Below, piece by piece: positions 38,261 through 47,454 of a stretch of DNA of 64,000 nt (position 1 is its first letter; every line of letters starts with the position of its first letter). Below the pieces are notes generated by a model. It saw only the letters and a program-made list of their open reading frames with translations, did no database searches and was not told the origin of the DNA. Where the stretch lies: the NCBI GenBank assembly GCA_016025055.1, contig CP065590.1, positions 3,162,001 to 3,226,000 of the forward strand. Direction: 5' to 3'. The stretch comes from Chryseobacterium indologenes (lineage in GTDB: Bacteria > Bacteroidota > Bacteroidia > Flavobacteriales > Weeksellaceae). A program made the translations under genes and the position numbers.

Positions 38261-39484
38261 ATGAAATTAAAATTTAACAAAGTTCCCTTGTTTATCAGCA
38301 TTCTGATCATATTTTCCAATTGCCAAAACGATAATCACCCCGAAATTCCTCATGACACTGCTTTTTATATTGATTATAGAAGCCTGACAGGGCAGCCGGA
38401 TGGAATAGCCGTTATAGAGCTTGATCCCGATGCTCCGGATTTTGGTAACATGAGTAGTAAGCTGGAATTAGGTATTGGTGTTCTGCCTCATCATCTCTAT
38501 TATAACCAGAATGCAAATAAATTGTATACCACGGCATTAGGCGGCAGTTATCTCTATCAGATAAAAACCGAAAAAGACAAAATAGGACAACCAAAATTAG
38601 TAAGCGCTTCCCCCATTGATACAGGAGAGAATACGGTAGGGGAAAATTTATTTTTTACCGGTGACGGACGGTTCTTTATGACCTTTATGGGAGGTGCAGG
38701 AGGACCAAAAGACGGCAGTGTCGGAGTTTTTAATGCCAATACCAATCAGCTTATTAAAACAATCAAAGCACCCATTCAGGAAAATCCCAATAAATTTATA
38801 ATGTATCCGCACGGTATTTCAATTAATGAAGAAAAGGGATTAATGATGGTATCCTCCACCATCCACCCGGATCTTACCACAGGAATGGGAAACACCTGTA
38901 CCTTATTGGATCTGAATACCTATGAAATAAAGGAGACCTATCAGGTAGCAGATTCTCCGACAGACCTGTCAGCTCCTGTTGAAGTCTTATTATTGCGTGG
39001 GAAATTTCCACAATATGCCCTTGCCACTACAATGCTTGGAGGTGATATCTGGATTGCCCCGTACAACTCCACCACCAAAAAATATGATGCTTTTACCAAA
39101 ATATTTGACGGAAGTACGCAAGGTTTAGGCTGGACTCTTGAAATGTATATTGATGATAACAGCAGGCTTTACGTAAGTTTTGCAGATCCGGGAAAAGTCC
39201 TGGTCTTTGACATCAGTAATCTTCCGCAACTGAAACTTTTAAAGACCCTTACGGCAGATAAAGGAGCACATCATATGGTTTTCTTTAAAACCAAAAAAGG
39301 AAAAGAAGTTGTAGCAGTACAAAATAATCTTCTGAATATTCCTAACTTAAATTCCGGTACCATTAGTGTCATTGAAATTGAGACCGGAAAAACATTAGGT
39401 ACAGTCGATTTACGTAAGCGATATGGAATACTGCCTGAATCCATCGAAGGAACCAACGGTCCGAGCAATTATATGCATCACTAA
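38261..39484 (+). CDS. Beta-propeller-like lipoprotein
   Basis: 407 residues from ATG 38261. The signal peptide ends in a lipobox (IIFSNC, Cys at about 21). The mature part has repeated blade-like stretches: VLPHHLYYNQNANKLYTTALG, FMYPHGISINEEKGLMMVSS, WTLEMYIDDNSRLYVSF, KGAHHMVFF and GTISVIEIETGKTLGTVDL. This suggests a seven-bladed YncE/selenium-binding-protein-like propeller at the outer membrane or periplasm. Several conserved-looking His residues (PHH, PHG, AHH, terminal MHH) could bind a metal; that is inference. It is monocistronic, with an inverted repeat over its start region. Confidence 0.75.
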   Translation: MKLKFNKVPLFISILIIFSNCQNDNHPEIPHDTAFYIDYRSLTGQPDGIAVIELDPDAPDFGNMSSKLELGIGVLPHHLYYNQNANKLYTTALGGSYLYQIKTEKDKIGQPKLVSASPIDTGENTVGENLFFTGDGRFFMTFMGGAGGPKDGSVGVFNANTNQLIKTIKAPIQENPNKFIMYPHGISINEEKGLMMVSSTIHPDLTTGMGNTCTLLDLNTYEIKETYQVADSPTDLSAPVEVLLLRGKFPQYALATTMLGGDIWIAPYNSTTKKYDAFTKIFDGSTQGLGWTLEMYIDDNSRLYVSFADPGKVLVFDISNLPQLKLLKTLTADKGAHHMVFFKTKKGKEVVAVQNNLLNIPNLNSGTISVIEIETGKTLGTVDLRKRYGILPESIEGTNGPSNYMHH

Positions 39485-39512
39485 ATTTTTGAATATTGTG
39501 GTAATGTTCTGA

Positions 39513-39550
39513 TCTGAATTCCGGGTAAAATATTTTACCCGGAACTCAGA
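39513..39550. terminator. Hairpin between convergent genes
   Basis: A perfect palindrome, TTCCGGGTAAAA / TTTTACCCGGAA with TA at the centre (39519-39544), extended after one mismatch by TCTGA / TCAGA. There is no strong T tract on either side, so terminator function is probable rather than certain. Confidence 0.6.
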
Positions 39551-39573
39551 TTATTCTCCCATACTGAATGATT

Positions 39574-40854
39574 TTATTTTAGGTATAATCTCATTCTTTC
39601 CTCATATTCAGGCTTTAGTTTCAGGAACTTCCATATTTTTTTATCATCGAAATTACTGATCCTGTAGAATATGATTTTTTCGGCAGAATATTTAAAATAC
39701 GGGTGATTTTTAAGCCAGTCTTCTGGAGCGTCCGCTAAAGTATATTTAGCAACAGCCGAAGCATCCAGCGGAGCAATACTGAGCAATTTCTGAACGGTTT
39801 CTTTGTCTATATTATAAGTGTCCAGAATCTGTTGCTTATTGACGAAACCACCCAATTTCTTCCTGAATCCTATCATGGATCCGGCACTTTTCTCATCCAG
39901 ACCAAATTCTATCAGCTGTCTAAAAGTAATTGAATTAAGATCAGTTTTTGAAAAATCTGTTTTCTGTTGCTGATTATTTTCTCTTTTCTCAGGAATAGGA
40001 GTGAGCTTAATGTAGGGCCTTAATTCTTCAAATTTCTCAGGTGATATTACAAAGCATTTTTGTAAATCTTCTGCGTTTTTAAAGCTGCCATGCAGGTTTC
40101 TGTCCCGATAATTTACAATAGTTGTAGCTTGTTTTTCCGAAAAACCAAGGGCTTTCCATCCTTCCAGATTTAAACTGTTGGGATCAAATGAATGGTAGGC
40201 TATTTTACTTTTTCCCGGATAATTTCTTGAAATATTTTTGAAGTTCTCGGGAGTTTTCACCGGTAGCATTAAATAAGGTTCCAGCTTTTTATAATTGTCC
40301 GCAGAGATGATAAAACACTCTTTAAACTTTTCTTTACTGATAAAGCTTCCTCCAAGATAATTTTTATACTTTAAAATTGCCTCTGCCTGCTTCTCGCTAA
40401 AGCCCATTTTTATCCAGTCACTTCCGGAATACTGATCAGGATTAAATGTATGGGCAACAGCAATGGCGCTTTTTTCAAAATTTTTAAATTGTTTTGCCGA
40501 AGATTCCTTACCGGTTTCCGGAAGCAAGATGAATGATTCTATTTCTCGGAATTTTTCGTCTGAAATAGCATAACATTTTTTCAATTGTTCTTTTGAAGTA
40601 AATGCTCCGCCCACAATATCCTTGTATTTAAGAATTGTGGATGCCTGTTTTTCAGAAAACCCAAGGGCCTGCCATTGTGTACGATGTAAAGCATTGGGAT
40701 CAAATTTTGTGAATGCAGTGGAAGCTGAAGAATTCATGATGAAGTTAACCTCAGGGAAAGGTTCCTTTTCCCTGCTCGTATATTGCTGATAGACCAATAA
40801 AACTGTCAGCAGCATTATCATAAATGCTAATTTTTGGTAATAGCTTTTTCTCAT
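39574..40854 (-). CDS. Membrane-anchored helix-hairpin-helix repeat protein
   Basis: 426 residues with one N-terminal transmembrane helix (about 9-25, LAFMIMLLTVLLVYQ). Three similar units of about 72 residues follow (roughly 47-115, 135-200 and 217-290), each with the pattern FDPN...W..LGFSEKQA..I..Y....GG.F...E....C..IS. A shorter fourth unit is at about 302-360 (FRQLIEFGLDEKSAGSMIGFRK), with a degenerate tail. The units resemble the ComEA HhH DNA-binding module, so it may bind DNA outside the membrane; competence-type function is inference. It is downstream of the MerR gene on the same strand but separated by a terminator. Confidence 0.8.
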   Translation of the reverse strand: MRKSYYQKLAFMIMLLTVLLVYQQYTSREKEPFPEVNFIMNSSASTAFTKFDPNALHRTQWQALGFSEKQASTILKYKDIVGGAFTSKEQLKKCYAISDEKFREIESFILLPETGKESSAKQFKNFEKSAIAVAHTFNPDQYSGSDWIKMGFSEKQAEAILKYKNYLGGSFISKEKFKECFIISADNYKKLEPYLMLPVKTPENFKNISRNYPGKSKIAYHSFDPNSLNLEGWKALGFSEKQATTIVNYRDRNLHGSFKNAEDLQKCFVISPEKFEELRPYIKLTPIPEKRENNQQQKTDFSKTDLNSITFRQLIEFGLDEKSAGSMIGFRKKLGGFVNKQQILDTYNIDKETVQKLLSIAPLDASAVAKYTLADAPEDWLKNHPYFKYSAEKIIFYRISNFDDKKIWKFLKLKPEYEERMRLYLK

Positions 40855-40972
40855 TATAAAGTAAACTTACCAATAAAACAAAAGTATAGCAATGGGAAGA
40901 TATAAATTGGTTGAGTTTAGAATATAATTGAGTAAACTTCCCAAAAAATATAAATAAAATATATATTATACA

Positions 40973-41004
40973 TAAAATAAAATCCTCCAATGGGTGTCGG
41001 AGGA
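40973..41004 (-). terminator. Terminator of the MerR-family gene
   Basis: TCCTCC / GGAGGA with a 10-base loop; the plus-strand A-rich run before it gives a U-rich tail on the minus strand. It lies 30 bases after the gene. Confidence 0.55.
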
Positions 41005-41033
41005 GGAAGTATCGTATGTCAAATTTTGTCAGG

Positions 41034-41381
41034 TTATTCTTCAGAATCCCTGTCGCCTAAAGATTCTTTTAATTTAAGAAGCTCTGCTTTTACAAATTCA
41101 AGTCGGTCAATAATGGTAATCGTTTCTGAAATCCTGCTGTTGGTCGTTAAAGCTACCCGCGCGCCATCCAGTGTATATCCTTTCTCCTTTACCAGATGGT
41201 AGATCATCTGAAGGTTTTTGATGTCTTCAGGAGTGAAATATCGGTTTCCTTTCCTGTTTTTTTTAGGTTTAATGATAGGGAATTCCTGTTCCCAATAACG
41301 TATTAATGAAGTGTTTACGTCAAAAGCCTTAGCCACTTCCCCTATAGAATAATACAGTTTATCAGGTAAATTTATTTTCAT
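41034..41381 (-). CDS. MerR family transcriptional regulator
   Basis: 115 residues, starting at ATG 41381 (MKINLPDKLYYSIGEVAKAF); a longer frame reaches 41444 but adds a non-conserved leader. The winged helix-turn-helix is YSIGEVAKAFDVNTSLIRYWE, followed by the MerR wing and recognition block PKKNRKGNRYFTPEDIKNL and a short dimerisation helix at the C-terminus. No metal-binding cysteines are seen, so it is unlikely to be a metal sensor. Single-copy small MerR proteins of this type are common in Bacteroidetes; target unknown. Confidence 0.87.
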   Translation of the reverse strand: MKINLPDKLYYSIGEVAKAFDVNTSLIRYWEQEFPIIKPKKNRKGNRYFTPEDIKNLQMIYHLVKEKGYTLDGARVALTTNSRISETITIIDRLEFVKAELLKLKESLGDRDSEE

Positions 41382-41556
41382 TTTACAAATCCTAAACTTC
41401 AAAGATAAAAATTTTTTAAACTTGCATCCAAATATATATGGCAAAGTCCTGGTATTACATACATTTTAACACGTTAGAAATAAAAAATCAGAATCGTATA
41501 AAAAAATAAGAATGACAAGTCATTTTTTATAATTTAGTGAATGACGAAAAAGTACA

Positions 41557-42117
41557 ATGATTATGAAGCATTATTTTTTTATTGTAACACTTATGATTCC
41601 CTTTTTAGGATTTTCACAGTGGACGAGGACCGAGCTCAGGTCTCAGAGAGTTAAAAAGTCTCAGGAAAAATTAGAATTTTCAGGACTTTATACATTAGAC
41701 TCTCATAAGTTAAGCCAAATTCTGAAAAATGCTCCGCAGAGGTCTTCCGGTTCCAAAGGAGTCATTATTTCACTTCCCAATGTCCATGGAAGACTTGAAA
41801 AGTTTCAGGTCTGGGAATCTTCGAATATGGCTCCTCAGCTGCAGGCTCAATTTCCGGATATCAGATCATATGTAGGAACGGGGCTAGACGATTCAGGGGT
41901 GTATTTGAGGTTTAGTCTGTCTCCCGAAGGATTTTCATCCATGCTTACCCGTTCCGGAATTTCTGAATTTATAGAACCGTATACGGAAGATAGAATGGTG
42001 TATGCTGTTTTTGATTCCAATGCAAGGAGAGGGCAGGATAAGGAGCCTTTTGAATGTACTGCAAGGGATACTGTGAAGAAAACTGATTATAAAATAACAG
42101 ACACAATCAAAAATTAA
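41557..42117 (+). CDS. Orphan propeptide-like protein of a secreted metalloprotease
   Basis: 186 residues with a signal peptide (MKHYFFIVTLMIPFLGFSQ from the ATG at 41563). The rest matches the N-terminal pro-domain of flavobacterial reprolysin-like T9SS metalloproteases: YTLDSHKLSQILKNAP, ISLPNVHGRLEKFQVWESS, QFPDIRSYVGTGLDDSGVYLRF and FIEPYTEDRMVYAVF. The protein then ends, with no HExxH zinc motif and no sorting domain within the 100 bases before the next gene. It is either the remnant of a deleted protease or a stand-alone inhibitor-like pro-domain. A weak terminator follows. Confidence 0.72.
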   Translation: MIMKHYFFIVTLMIPFLGFSQWTRTELRSQRVKKSQEKLEFSGLYTLDSHKLSQILKNAPQRSSGSKGVIISLPNVHGRLEKFQVWESSNMAPQLQAQFPDIRSYVGTGLDDSGVYLRFSLSPEGFSSMLTRSGISEFIEPYTEDRMVYAVFDSNARRGQDKEPFECTARDTVKKTDYKITDTIKN

Positions 42118-42123
42118 AGCAGC

Positions 42124-42150
42124 GACGGGCGTTTCTGCCGGTCCTTTTTT
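42124..42150 (+). terminator. Weak terminator
   Basis: GAC-GGC / GCC-GTC with one mismatch and loop GTTTCT, then CTTTTTT. Confidence 0.5.
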
Positions 42151-42221
42151 GTTTAACTTTGTGGTGAGGCCTTATTTATAGTACCTTTATAAATGTTATC
42201 ACTCCTTTTGTTAAAATATAG

Positions 42222-43106
42222 ATGATGAAATCTATCTCTGTTCTTCATATTGACCTATTCCAGACGGGCAGAAGCACCTCTGATTTCTATTTTAATACCA
42301 TGAAAAATCATTTGGTTGTAGGTCACAAGCATATAGAGAAACCCCACAGGCATGATTTTTATGCCGCTGTACTTTTTACCCGAGGAAAAGGCACTCATGA
42401 AATCGACTTCCAGAAATATGAGGTCTCGGAAGGAAGTCTTTTCTTTTTGTCACCCGGACAGGTTCACAGTTGGGAACTTTCAGAAGATATCGATGGTTAT
42501 ATATTCTTTTGCTCACAGGAATTTTACGAGATACATTATGTCAATCAGAAGCTGAGGAATTTTCCATTTTTCGGATCTGTTACTTTTCCCAGAAAACTTC
42601 AGCTGCATACTGTGGAATTAGAGGAAACCGTTAGATTGTTTGAAAAATTAGGCAACGAATATCAATCTAAACATATCATGAAAGAAGGTCTGATCCTTTC
42701 ATTGATGTCTCAGCTGTTTATCTATGCTGCCAGATTGTTTTCAAGAGATACTGATTTTCTGGAATCTTCAGCCGGTCCTTCCTATTTTAAACATTATCAG
42801 GATTTTGAAACCCTTATTGAAGAACATTTTACAGAGGAAAAATCGATTGCGTACTATGCTTCATTACTCGAAATATCCTCAAAGCACCTTAACAGGATCG
42901 TAAAGACCGTGGTTCAGAAAACCGCCACCGATGTTATTACAGAAAGAGTAGTCCTGGAAGCTAAAAGAATGCTGATGTATCTTGATGAAAGCCTTGTAGA
43001 AATTGCTTTCAGACTTGGCTACGAAGAATATTCCTACTTTGTAAGAGTCTTCCGGAAAAGTTCCGGAATGACCCCTACGCAGTTTATGAGGAAATATAAG
43101 GCTTAA
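42222..43106 (+). CDS. AraC family transcriptional regulator
   Basis: 294 residues. The N-terminal cupin-like ligand domain has HKHIEKPHRHDFYAAVLFTRG and GSLFFLSPGQVHSWE (about 40-90). The C-terminal double helix-turn-helix (about 190-294) has YASLLEISSKHLNRIVK and SLVEIAFRLGYEEYSYFVRV, then FRKSSGMTPTQFM. The start may be ATG 42222 or 42225. It probably controls itself or nearby genes; no clear partner is adjacent (ccoG is convergent, the orphan propeptide is upstream). Confidence 0.9.
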   Translation: MMKSISVLHIDLFQTGRSTSDFYFNTMKNHLVVGHKHIEKPHRHDFYAAVLFTRGKGTHEIDFQKYEVSEGSLFFLSPGQVHSWELSEDIDGYIFFCSQEFYEIHYVNQKLRNFPFFGSVTFPRKLQLHTVELEETVRLFEKLGNEYQSKHIMKEGLILSLMSQLFIYAARLFSRDTDFLESSAGPSYFKHYQDFETLIEEHFTEEKSIAYYASLLEISSKHLNRIVKTVVQKTATDVITERVVLEAKRMLMYLDESLVEIAFRLGYEEYSYFVRVFRKSSGMTPTQFMRKYKA

Positions 43107-43210
43107 AAGAATTGATAATTGAAAGTTGATAATTAAAAAACGGGGAGTTGAAGGTTTTTCTGAGAACATAAGATAATATGGGTAACCTGTAACACTCAAA
43201 CACTCCATGC

Positions 43211-44652
43211 CTATAATGCCAGTTTAAACGGTCCTTCAAAAGTGGTTTCAAAAGAGTCTACGAGTTTTCCTTTTTCATCAAAAACACCAATGACCATATT
43301 TTGTTTTGAAAATTTGATGTCTTCTTCAGGAAACGTAATATTAATATTTCCTTTGAGGATTTCATCACCCTTCAATATGATTTTTTCATTTCCGAAATAG
43401 GTGATCTCTGCATGATCCGGAGTGATAACTTTAATGGTTAAGGTTTTCTTTTCATTGGATTTGTTTAACAGAGTATAAATAAAGGTATTCGTAATCTTTC
43501 CGTCTTTAATAAAAAAGGTAGAACCTGCAGGTTTGATAAACTTTGCTTCCATAGACCCACGGTCATACATCAGGAATCCAAGGAATCCGATAAGAAGAGC
43601 AAGAATGACCGAGGTAGCCTTCATTCTCGGAGTAAATCTGAATTGATCCTGGTTTTCAATTTCAGATTCTGTAGCATAACGGATCAGACCTTTTGGCAGA
43701 CCTACCTTGTCCATCACTTCATCGCATGCATCAATACAAGCTGTACAGTTGACACATTCAAGTTGTTGCCCGTTTCTGATATCAATACCGGTAGGGCAAA
43801 CGACAACACATTGGTTGCAATCGATGCAGTCTCCCTTTCCTGCTGCTTTCCGGTTTTCATTATTTCTCCATTTTGAACGACCTTCGCCTCTTTTAAAATC
43901 ATAGCCCACATTAATGGTCTGCTTATCAATCAATACCCCCTGAAGCCTTCCGTACGGGCATACCAAAGTACATACCTGCTCACGAAGCCATGCAAAAACA
44001 AAATAAAAAGTCATCGTGAAAAAAATCATCGTGATAAACTTCAGAGGATGCTCGGAAGGGCCTTCAATCATGATACGGAATACCTGCTCATAGCCTACAA
44101 TATACATAAACATGAAGGTAGAAATGACCAATGAAATGAAAAGAAATACAGACCATTTTGTAAGCCTTTTTCTTATTTTTTCAGCATCCCATTCCTGTCT
44201 GTCGAGCTTCATCTGCTTGTTTCTGTCACCTTCTATCCAATATTCAATTTTACGGAAAACCATCTCCATAAAAAGGGTTTGCGGGCAAAGCCATCCACAG
44301 AATATTCTTCCGAAAACTACCGTGAACAGCATCACAAATATTACAGAAGTCACAGCTCCCAATGCCAGAATAAAAAAGTCCTGAAGATAGAATGGCTGAC
44401 CAAGGATAAAAAATCTTCTGTCGATAACATTAATCAGTAAAAAGGATTATTATTGATTTTTACAAAAGGAAGCCCAAAGAAAAGAGCAAGAAGGATATAG
44501 CTGGTATAATTCCTGTAATTGGTGTATTTTCCTTTAGGTTTTCTGGGGAATATCCATTTTCTTTTTCCGGTTTCATCCATGGTTCCCACTGAATTTCTGA
44601 AATCTTCATTTTCAATCTCCAAGGATTTGATGTTGTTAGACTCTGCACTCAT
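43211..44652 (-). CDS. ccoG: Cytochrome c oxidase accessory protein CcoG (one frameshift)
   Basis: About 480 residues after correction. CcoG (FixG/RdxA) is a membrane ferredoxin-type protein needed to make the cbb3 oxidase, reducing copper for the catalytic subunit. Iron-sulfur motifs are CIDCNQCVVVCP and CVNCTACIDACDE; further Cys motifs CGWLCPQ and CTLVCPYG are in the membrane part; a C-terminal Ig-like domain follows. The N-terminal part (44434-44652) and the rest are in different frames. One missing base in the A5 run at 44439-44443 joins them as NNNPFLLINVIDRRFFILG. It is isolated from any cco structural genes in this window. Confidence 0.9.
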
Positions 44653-44910
44653 TATTGTATGCTATAAAAGTATTATGGTAGTATTTATACACAGGATCAA
44701 TTCTTTGATTTTGTGCTGTTTTTTATAGAACAAATAATATCAATCCCTTTGGCACAAAGCTCTGAATTATATCAGTGGTCTCCTAATATGATCTACTTAT
44801 TCAATAGGACAATTAGGACATTTTTCTTTTTCTGTTTTATTAGATCAAAATGAGAAAATATTTTGGGATCCTGTGGGGCATATCGTAAATTGCAGATCTA
44901 AAAATGAAGT

Positions 44911-45804
44911 ATGAAGAATATCTGTACAATAGTTGGGATTGGTTTGGTTTTCGCATTGGTAAACTGCCAATCAGTAAATAGTAGTAAAATGTTTTATGAA
45001 GGTGTACAGCCGGAAAGGGTATCGGACCAGTTTAGTTTTACCGAAGGACCATCGGCAGATAAAATAGGAAATGTATATTTTACCGACCAGCCCAATGATA
45101 AAATTTATTATTGGGATTGGAAAACGAATAAGATCATAAAATTCCTGGACAAAACGGGAAGAGCAAACGGAACTCATTTTGATAAAGATGATTTTCTGAT
45201 CACCTGTTCGGATGATCAGGGAGAAATGTGGAAAATTTCAAAAGATAAAAAAGTAGAGGTTTTGTTCAAAGGTTTTGAAGGCAAACGATTTAATGGCCCC
45301 AATGACGTCTGGAATGACACTTCAGGAGGTATGTATTTTACCGATCCGCTATACGAAAGAGACTACTGGGTTAATTTTAAACAGGAACTATCCCATAAAA
45401 GTCTTTATTACAGGGATAACAAGGGCAAAATCGTCAAACTGGAAACATTTACGCAGCCCAACGGAATTATTGGTAGTGAAAAATTAAAAAAGCTATATAT
45501 TTCAGACATTGATGCCGGAAAAACTTATGTTTACGATATACTCGGAAATGGAAAACTTTCTCCCAAAAGGTTATTCTGTGAAATGGGTTCTGACGGAATG
45601 ACGCTCGATAAGCACGGAAACCTTTATTTGACAGGAGACGGAGTACATATTTTTAACCGAGATGGCAAGAAAATATACCATATTTCTATCCCTGAAAAAT
45701 GGACGTCGAACGTGACTTTCGGTGGGGAAAACAATGATATCTTGTTCATTACAGCTTCAAAATCGGTGTATACTTTTCCGATGAGAGTGAGAGGAATAAA
45801 ATAA
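44911..45804 (+). CDS. SMP-30/gluconolactonase-like lipoprotein
   Basis: 297 residues. The signal peptide ends in a lipobox (ALVNC, Cys at about 19). The mature part is a six-bladed propeller of the SMP-30/gluconolaconase/LRE type: FTEGPSADKIGNVYFTDQPND, FNGPNDVWNDTSGGMYFTDP, TQPNGIIGSEKLKKLYISD and GSDGMTLDKHGNLYLTGDG. Metal ligands typical of the family (Glu in TEGP, Asn in PND and in QPNG, Asp in DGM) are present, so lactone hydrolysis is plausible. Lipid-anchored, periplasmic or outer membrane. Standalone gene. Confidence 0.85.
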   Translation: MKNICTIVGIGLVFALVNCQSVNSSKMFYEGVQPERVSDQFSFTEGPSADKIGNVYFTDQPNDKIYYWDWKTNKIIKFLDKTGRANGTHFDKDDFLITCSDDQGEMWKISKDKKVEVLFKGFEGKRFNGPNDVWNDTSGGMYFTDPLYERDYWVNFKQELSHKSLYYRDNKGKIVKLETFTQPNGIIGSEKLKKLYISDIDAGKTYVYDILGNGKLSPKRLFCEMGSDGMTLDKHGNLYLTGDGVHIFNRDGKKIYHISIPEKWTSNVTFGGENNDILFITASKSVYTFPMRVRGIK

Positions 45805-45811
45805 TTTTCGT

Positions 45812-45899
45812 GTCATTGCGAGGAGCGTAGCGACGAAGCAATCTCATACCTACAATTATATTGAATGATAAGAGATTTCTTCCCTTCGCTCGCAATGAC
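45812..45899. repeat. Palindromic intergenic repeat, GTCATTGCGAG type
   Basis: Left end GTCATTGCGAGGAGCGTAGC (45812-45831) and right end TTCGCTCGCAATGAC (45885-45899) are inverted around an AT-rich centre with AATCTC / GAGATT inside. This is a common mobile-like intergenic palindrome type. It sits between convergent genes. Confidence 0.7.
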
Positions 45900-45920
45900 T
45901 ATATATTATTGAGGAGTATT

Positions 45921-47228
45921 TTAATAAGCAACCTCCATCTTTATCTTTTTCCCTTTCAGTTTTTCATTCTGGAGCTTTTTTAACACAGCATTGACTTTAC
46001 TTCTGGAAACGGCTACATAAGAGGTCGTGTCTTTTACTTCAATCAATCCGATGTCTTCTTTCTGAAGGTCTCCTTTTTTGATCAGATATCCTACAATATC
46101 AACTTTATTAACTTTATCTTTTTTGCCGACACTGATATAAATAGTCTGGAAAGGTGTTTTTTCAGGAACTTTAGTAAAACCGGCTACACTTTCTTCCTGA
46201 GTATCATTTTTAATGAATGGGAAATTTTCTTCTTCAGTCATAATCAGATACACAAATCCTTTGGCATTCATTCTTGCCGTACGTCCGTTTCTGTGGATGA
46301 AGGCATCTTCTTTTGGCGGAAGCTGGTAGTGAACGATAGATTCTACTTCGGGAACATCAAGACCACGGGCGGCCAGGTCGGTAGTGATAAGAATTCTCGC
46401 AGAATCATTTCTGAACTTCAGTAAGGCACGCTCCCTTTCATCCTGTTCCATACCACCATGAAAGGTTTCTCTGTCGATCCCCATCTGATGAAGAAGCTCA
46501 GAAATACGATCAACGGCATCACGGTGATTACAAAAGATCAAAGTTCTTTTGTTCCCGATTTTACAAACCAGATTGAAGAGTGTGTCCAGCTTTTCCTCAG
46601 GAATAGTCATCACTTTTCTTAACTGAATATCGGGTTTTACTTCATTTTCTTTAAGGAAGCTGATTACTTTTTCATCTTGTAAGCCTGTAAATGCTGGGAT
46701 TTGATCCATTGCTGTTGCAGACGTTAAAATCCTTTGAGAAAGTCCTTTCAAAGAATTGCAGATAAATTCCATATCATCATGAAATCCCAGTTCCAAAGCT
46801 TTGTCGAATTCATCCAAAACCAATGTTTTAATCGTCTTTGGGTCAAAATTGTTGTGTCTCAGGTGGTAAGTTACCCTTCCCGGAGTTCCGATTAAAACAG
46901 CAGGAGCTTCAATTAAATTGTTGACTTCAATCTTTTTATCATGCCCGCCATAGCAAACAGAAACTTTAAAGTCTGTTCCCATAGCTTTAAAAACCTGCTC
47001 AATCTGTAAAGCCAGTTCTCTGGCCGGAACGAGTATCAGAGCCTGAACTCCCTGCACATTTTTCTTCAGGTTTCTCAGAACCGGAAATAAAAAAGCAAGT
47101 GTTTTTCCTGATCCGGTAGGAGAGAGCAGTACAATGTCCGTATTGTTTTCAGAGGCTTTATAAGTTGACTTCTGCATCTGATTCATATCCTGAATCTGCA
47201 GCTTTTGATAGATTGATTGTAGTTCCAT
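45921..47228 (-). CDS. DEAD-box-type RNA helicase (DEFD variant), DbpA-like
   Basis: 435 residues. Helicase core motifs: Q motif MNQMQKS, motif I SPTGSGKT (36-43), Ia PARELALQ, motif II DEFD (139-142) rather than DEAD, motif III SAT (170-172), ARGLDV, and motif VI HRNGRTAR. The last ~80 residues (YISVGKKDKVNKVDIVGYLI to VAVSRSKVNAVLKKL) form a DbpA-type RNA-binding domain, which in E. coli targets hairpin 92 of 23S rRNA, so a role in ribosome assembly is inferred. The gene is monocistronic between repeat elements. Confidence 0.88.
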   Translation of the reverse strand: MELQSIYQKLQIQDMNQMQKSTYKASENNTDIVLLSPTGSGKTLAFLFPVLRNLKKNVQGVQALILVPARELALQIEQVFKAMGTDFKVSVCYGGHDKKIEVNNLIEAPAVLIGTPGRVTYHLRHNNFDPKTIKTLVLDEFDKALELGFHDDMEFICNSLKGLSQRILTSATAMDQIPAFTGLQDEKVISFLKENEVKPDIQLRKVMTIPEEKLDTLFNLVCKIGNKRTLIFCNHRDAVDRISELLHQMGIDRETFHGGMEQDERERALLKFRNDSARILITTDLAARGLDVPEVESIVHYQLPPKEDAFIHRNGRTARMNAKGFVYLIMTEEENFPFIKNDTQEESVAGFTKVPEKTPFQTIYISVGKKDKVNKVDIVGYLIKKGDLQKEDIGLIEVKDTTSYVAVSRSKVNAVLKKLQNEKLKGKKIKMEVAY

Positions 47229-47335
47229 GGTGCAAAGGTAGTGAATTTTGGAGTTTGGAAGTTTTAGGATAGGACGGTTTGAAAATTGTGAATGGGAAGC
47301 CTTGGGAATAGCATCTTTTGTATTTCGATGTTGGT

Positions 47336-47370
47336 GTCATTCTGAACGGAACGGAATAGTGAAGAGTCTC
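47336..47370. repeat. GTCATTCTGAACGGA-type intergenic repeat
   Basis: Starts GTCATTCTGAACGGAACGGA and ends AGAGTCTC. It resembles the fragment at 11767, which also begins GTCATTCTGA, and is more distantly like the element at 45812. Confidence 0.5.
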
Positions 47371-47390
47371 AAAACTGTATATAAATCATT

Positions 47391-47406
47391 TTACGGAAAG
47401 CCGTAA
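47391..47406. promoter_or_regulatory. Small hairpin upstream of the type III RM operon
   Basis: TTACGG-AAAG-CCGTAA lies about 50 bases upstream of the mod start codon, in the promoter region. It may be an operator or a transcript-end hairpin. Confidence 0.4.
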
Positions 47407-47454
47407 TGTATTTGTATGTCCTTCCAATAATTTTGAAGCAATAAACTTAATGTC

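Noticed and set aside
41382..41444. Longer start for the MerR regulator at 41444
   Set aside because: The extra 21 residues are Phe/Lys-rich and not conserved-looking; ATG 41381 gives the standard MerR start.
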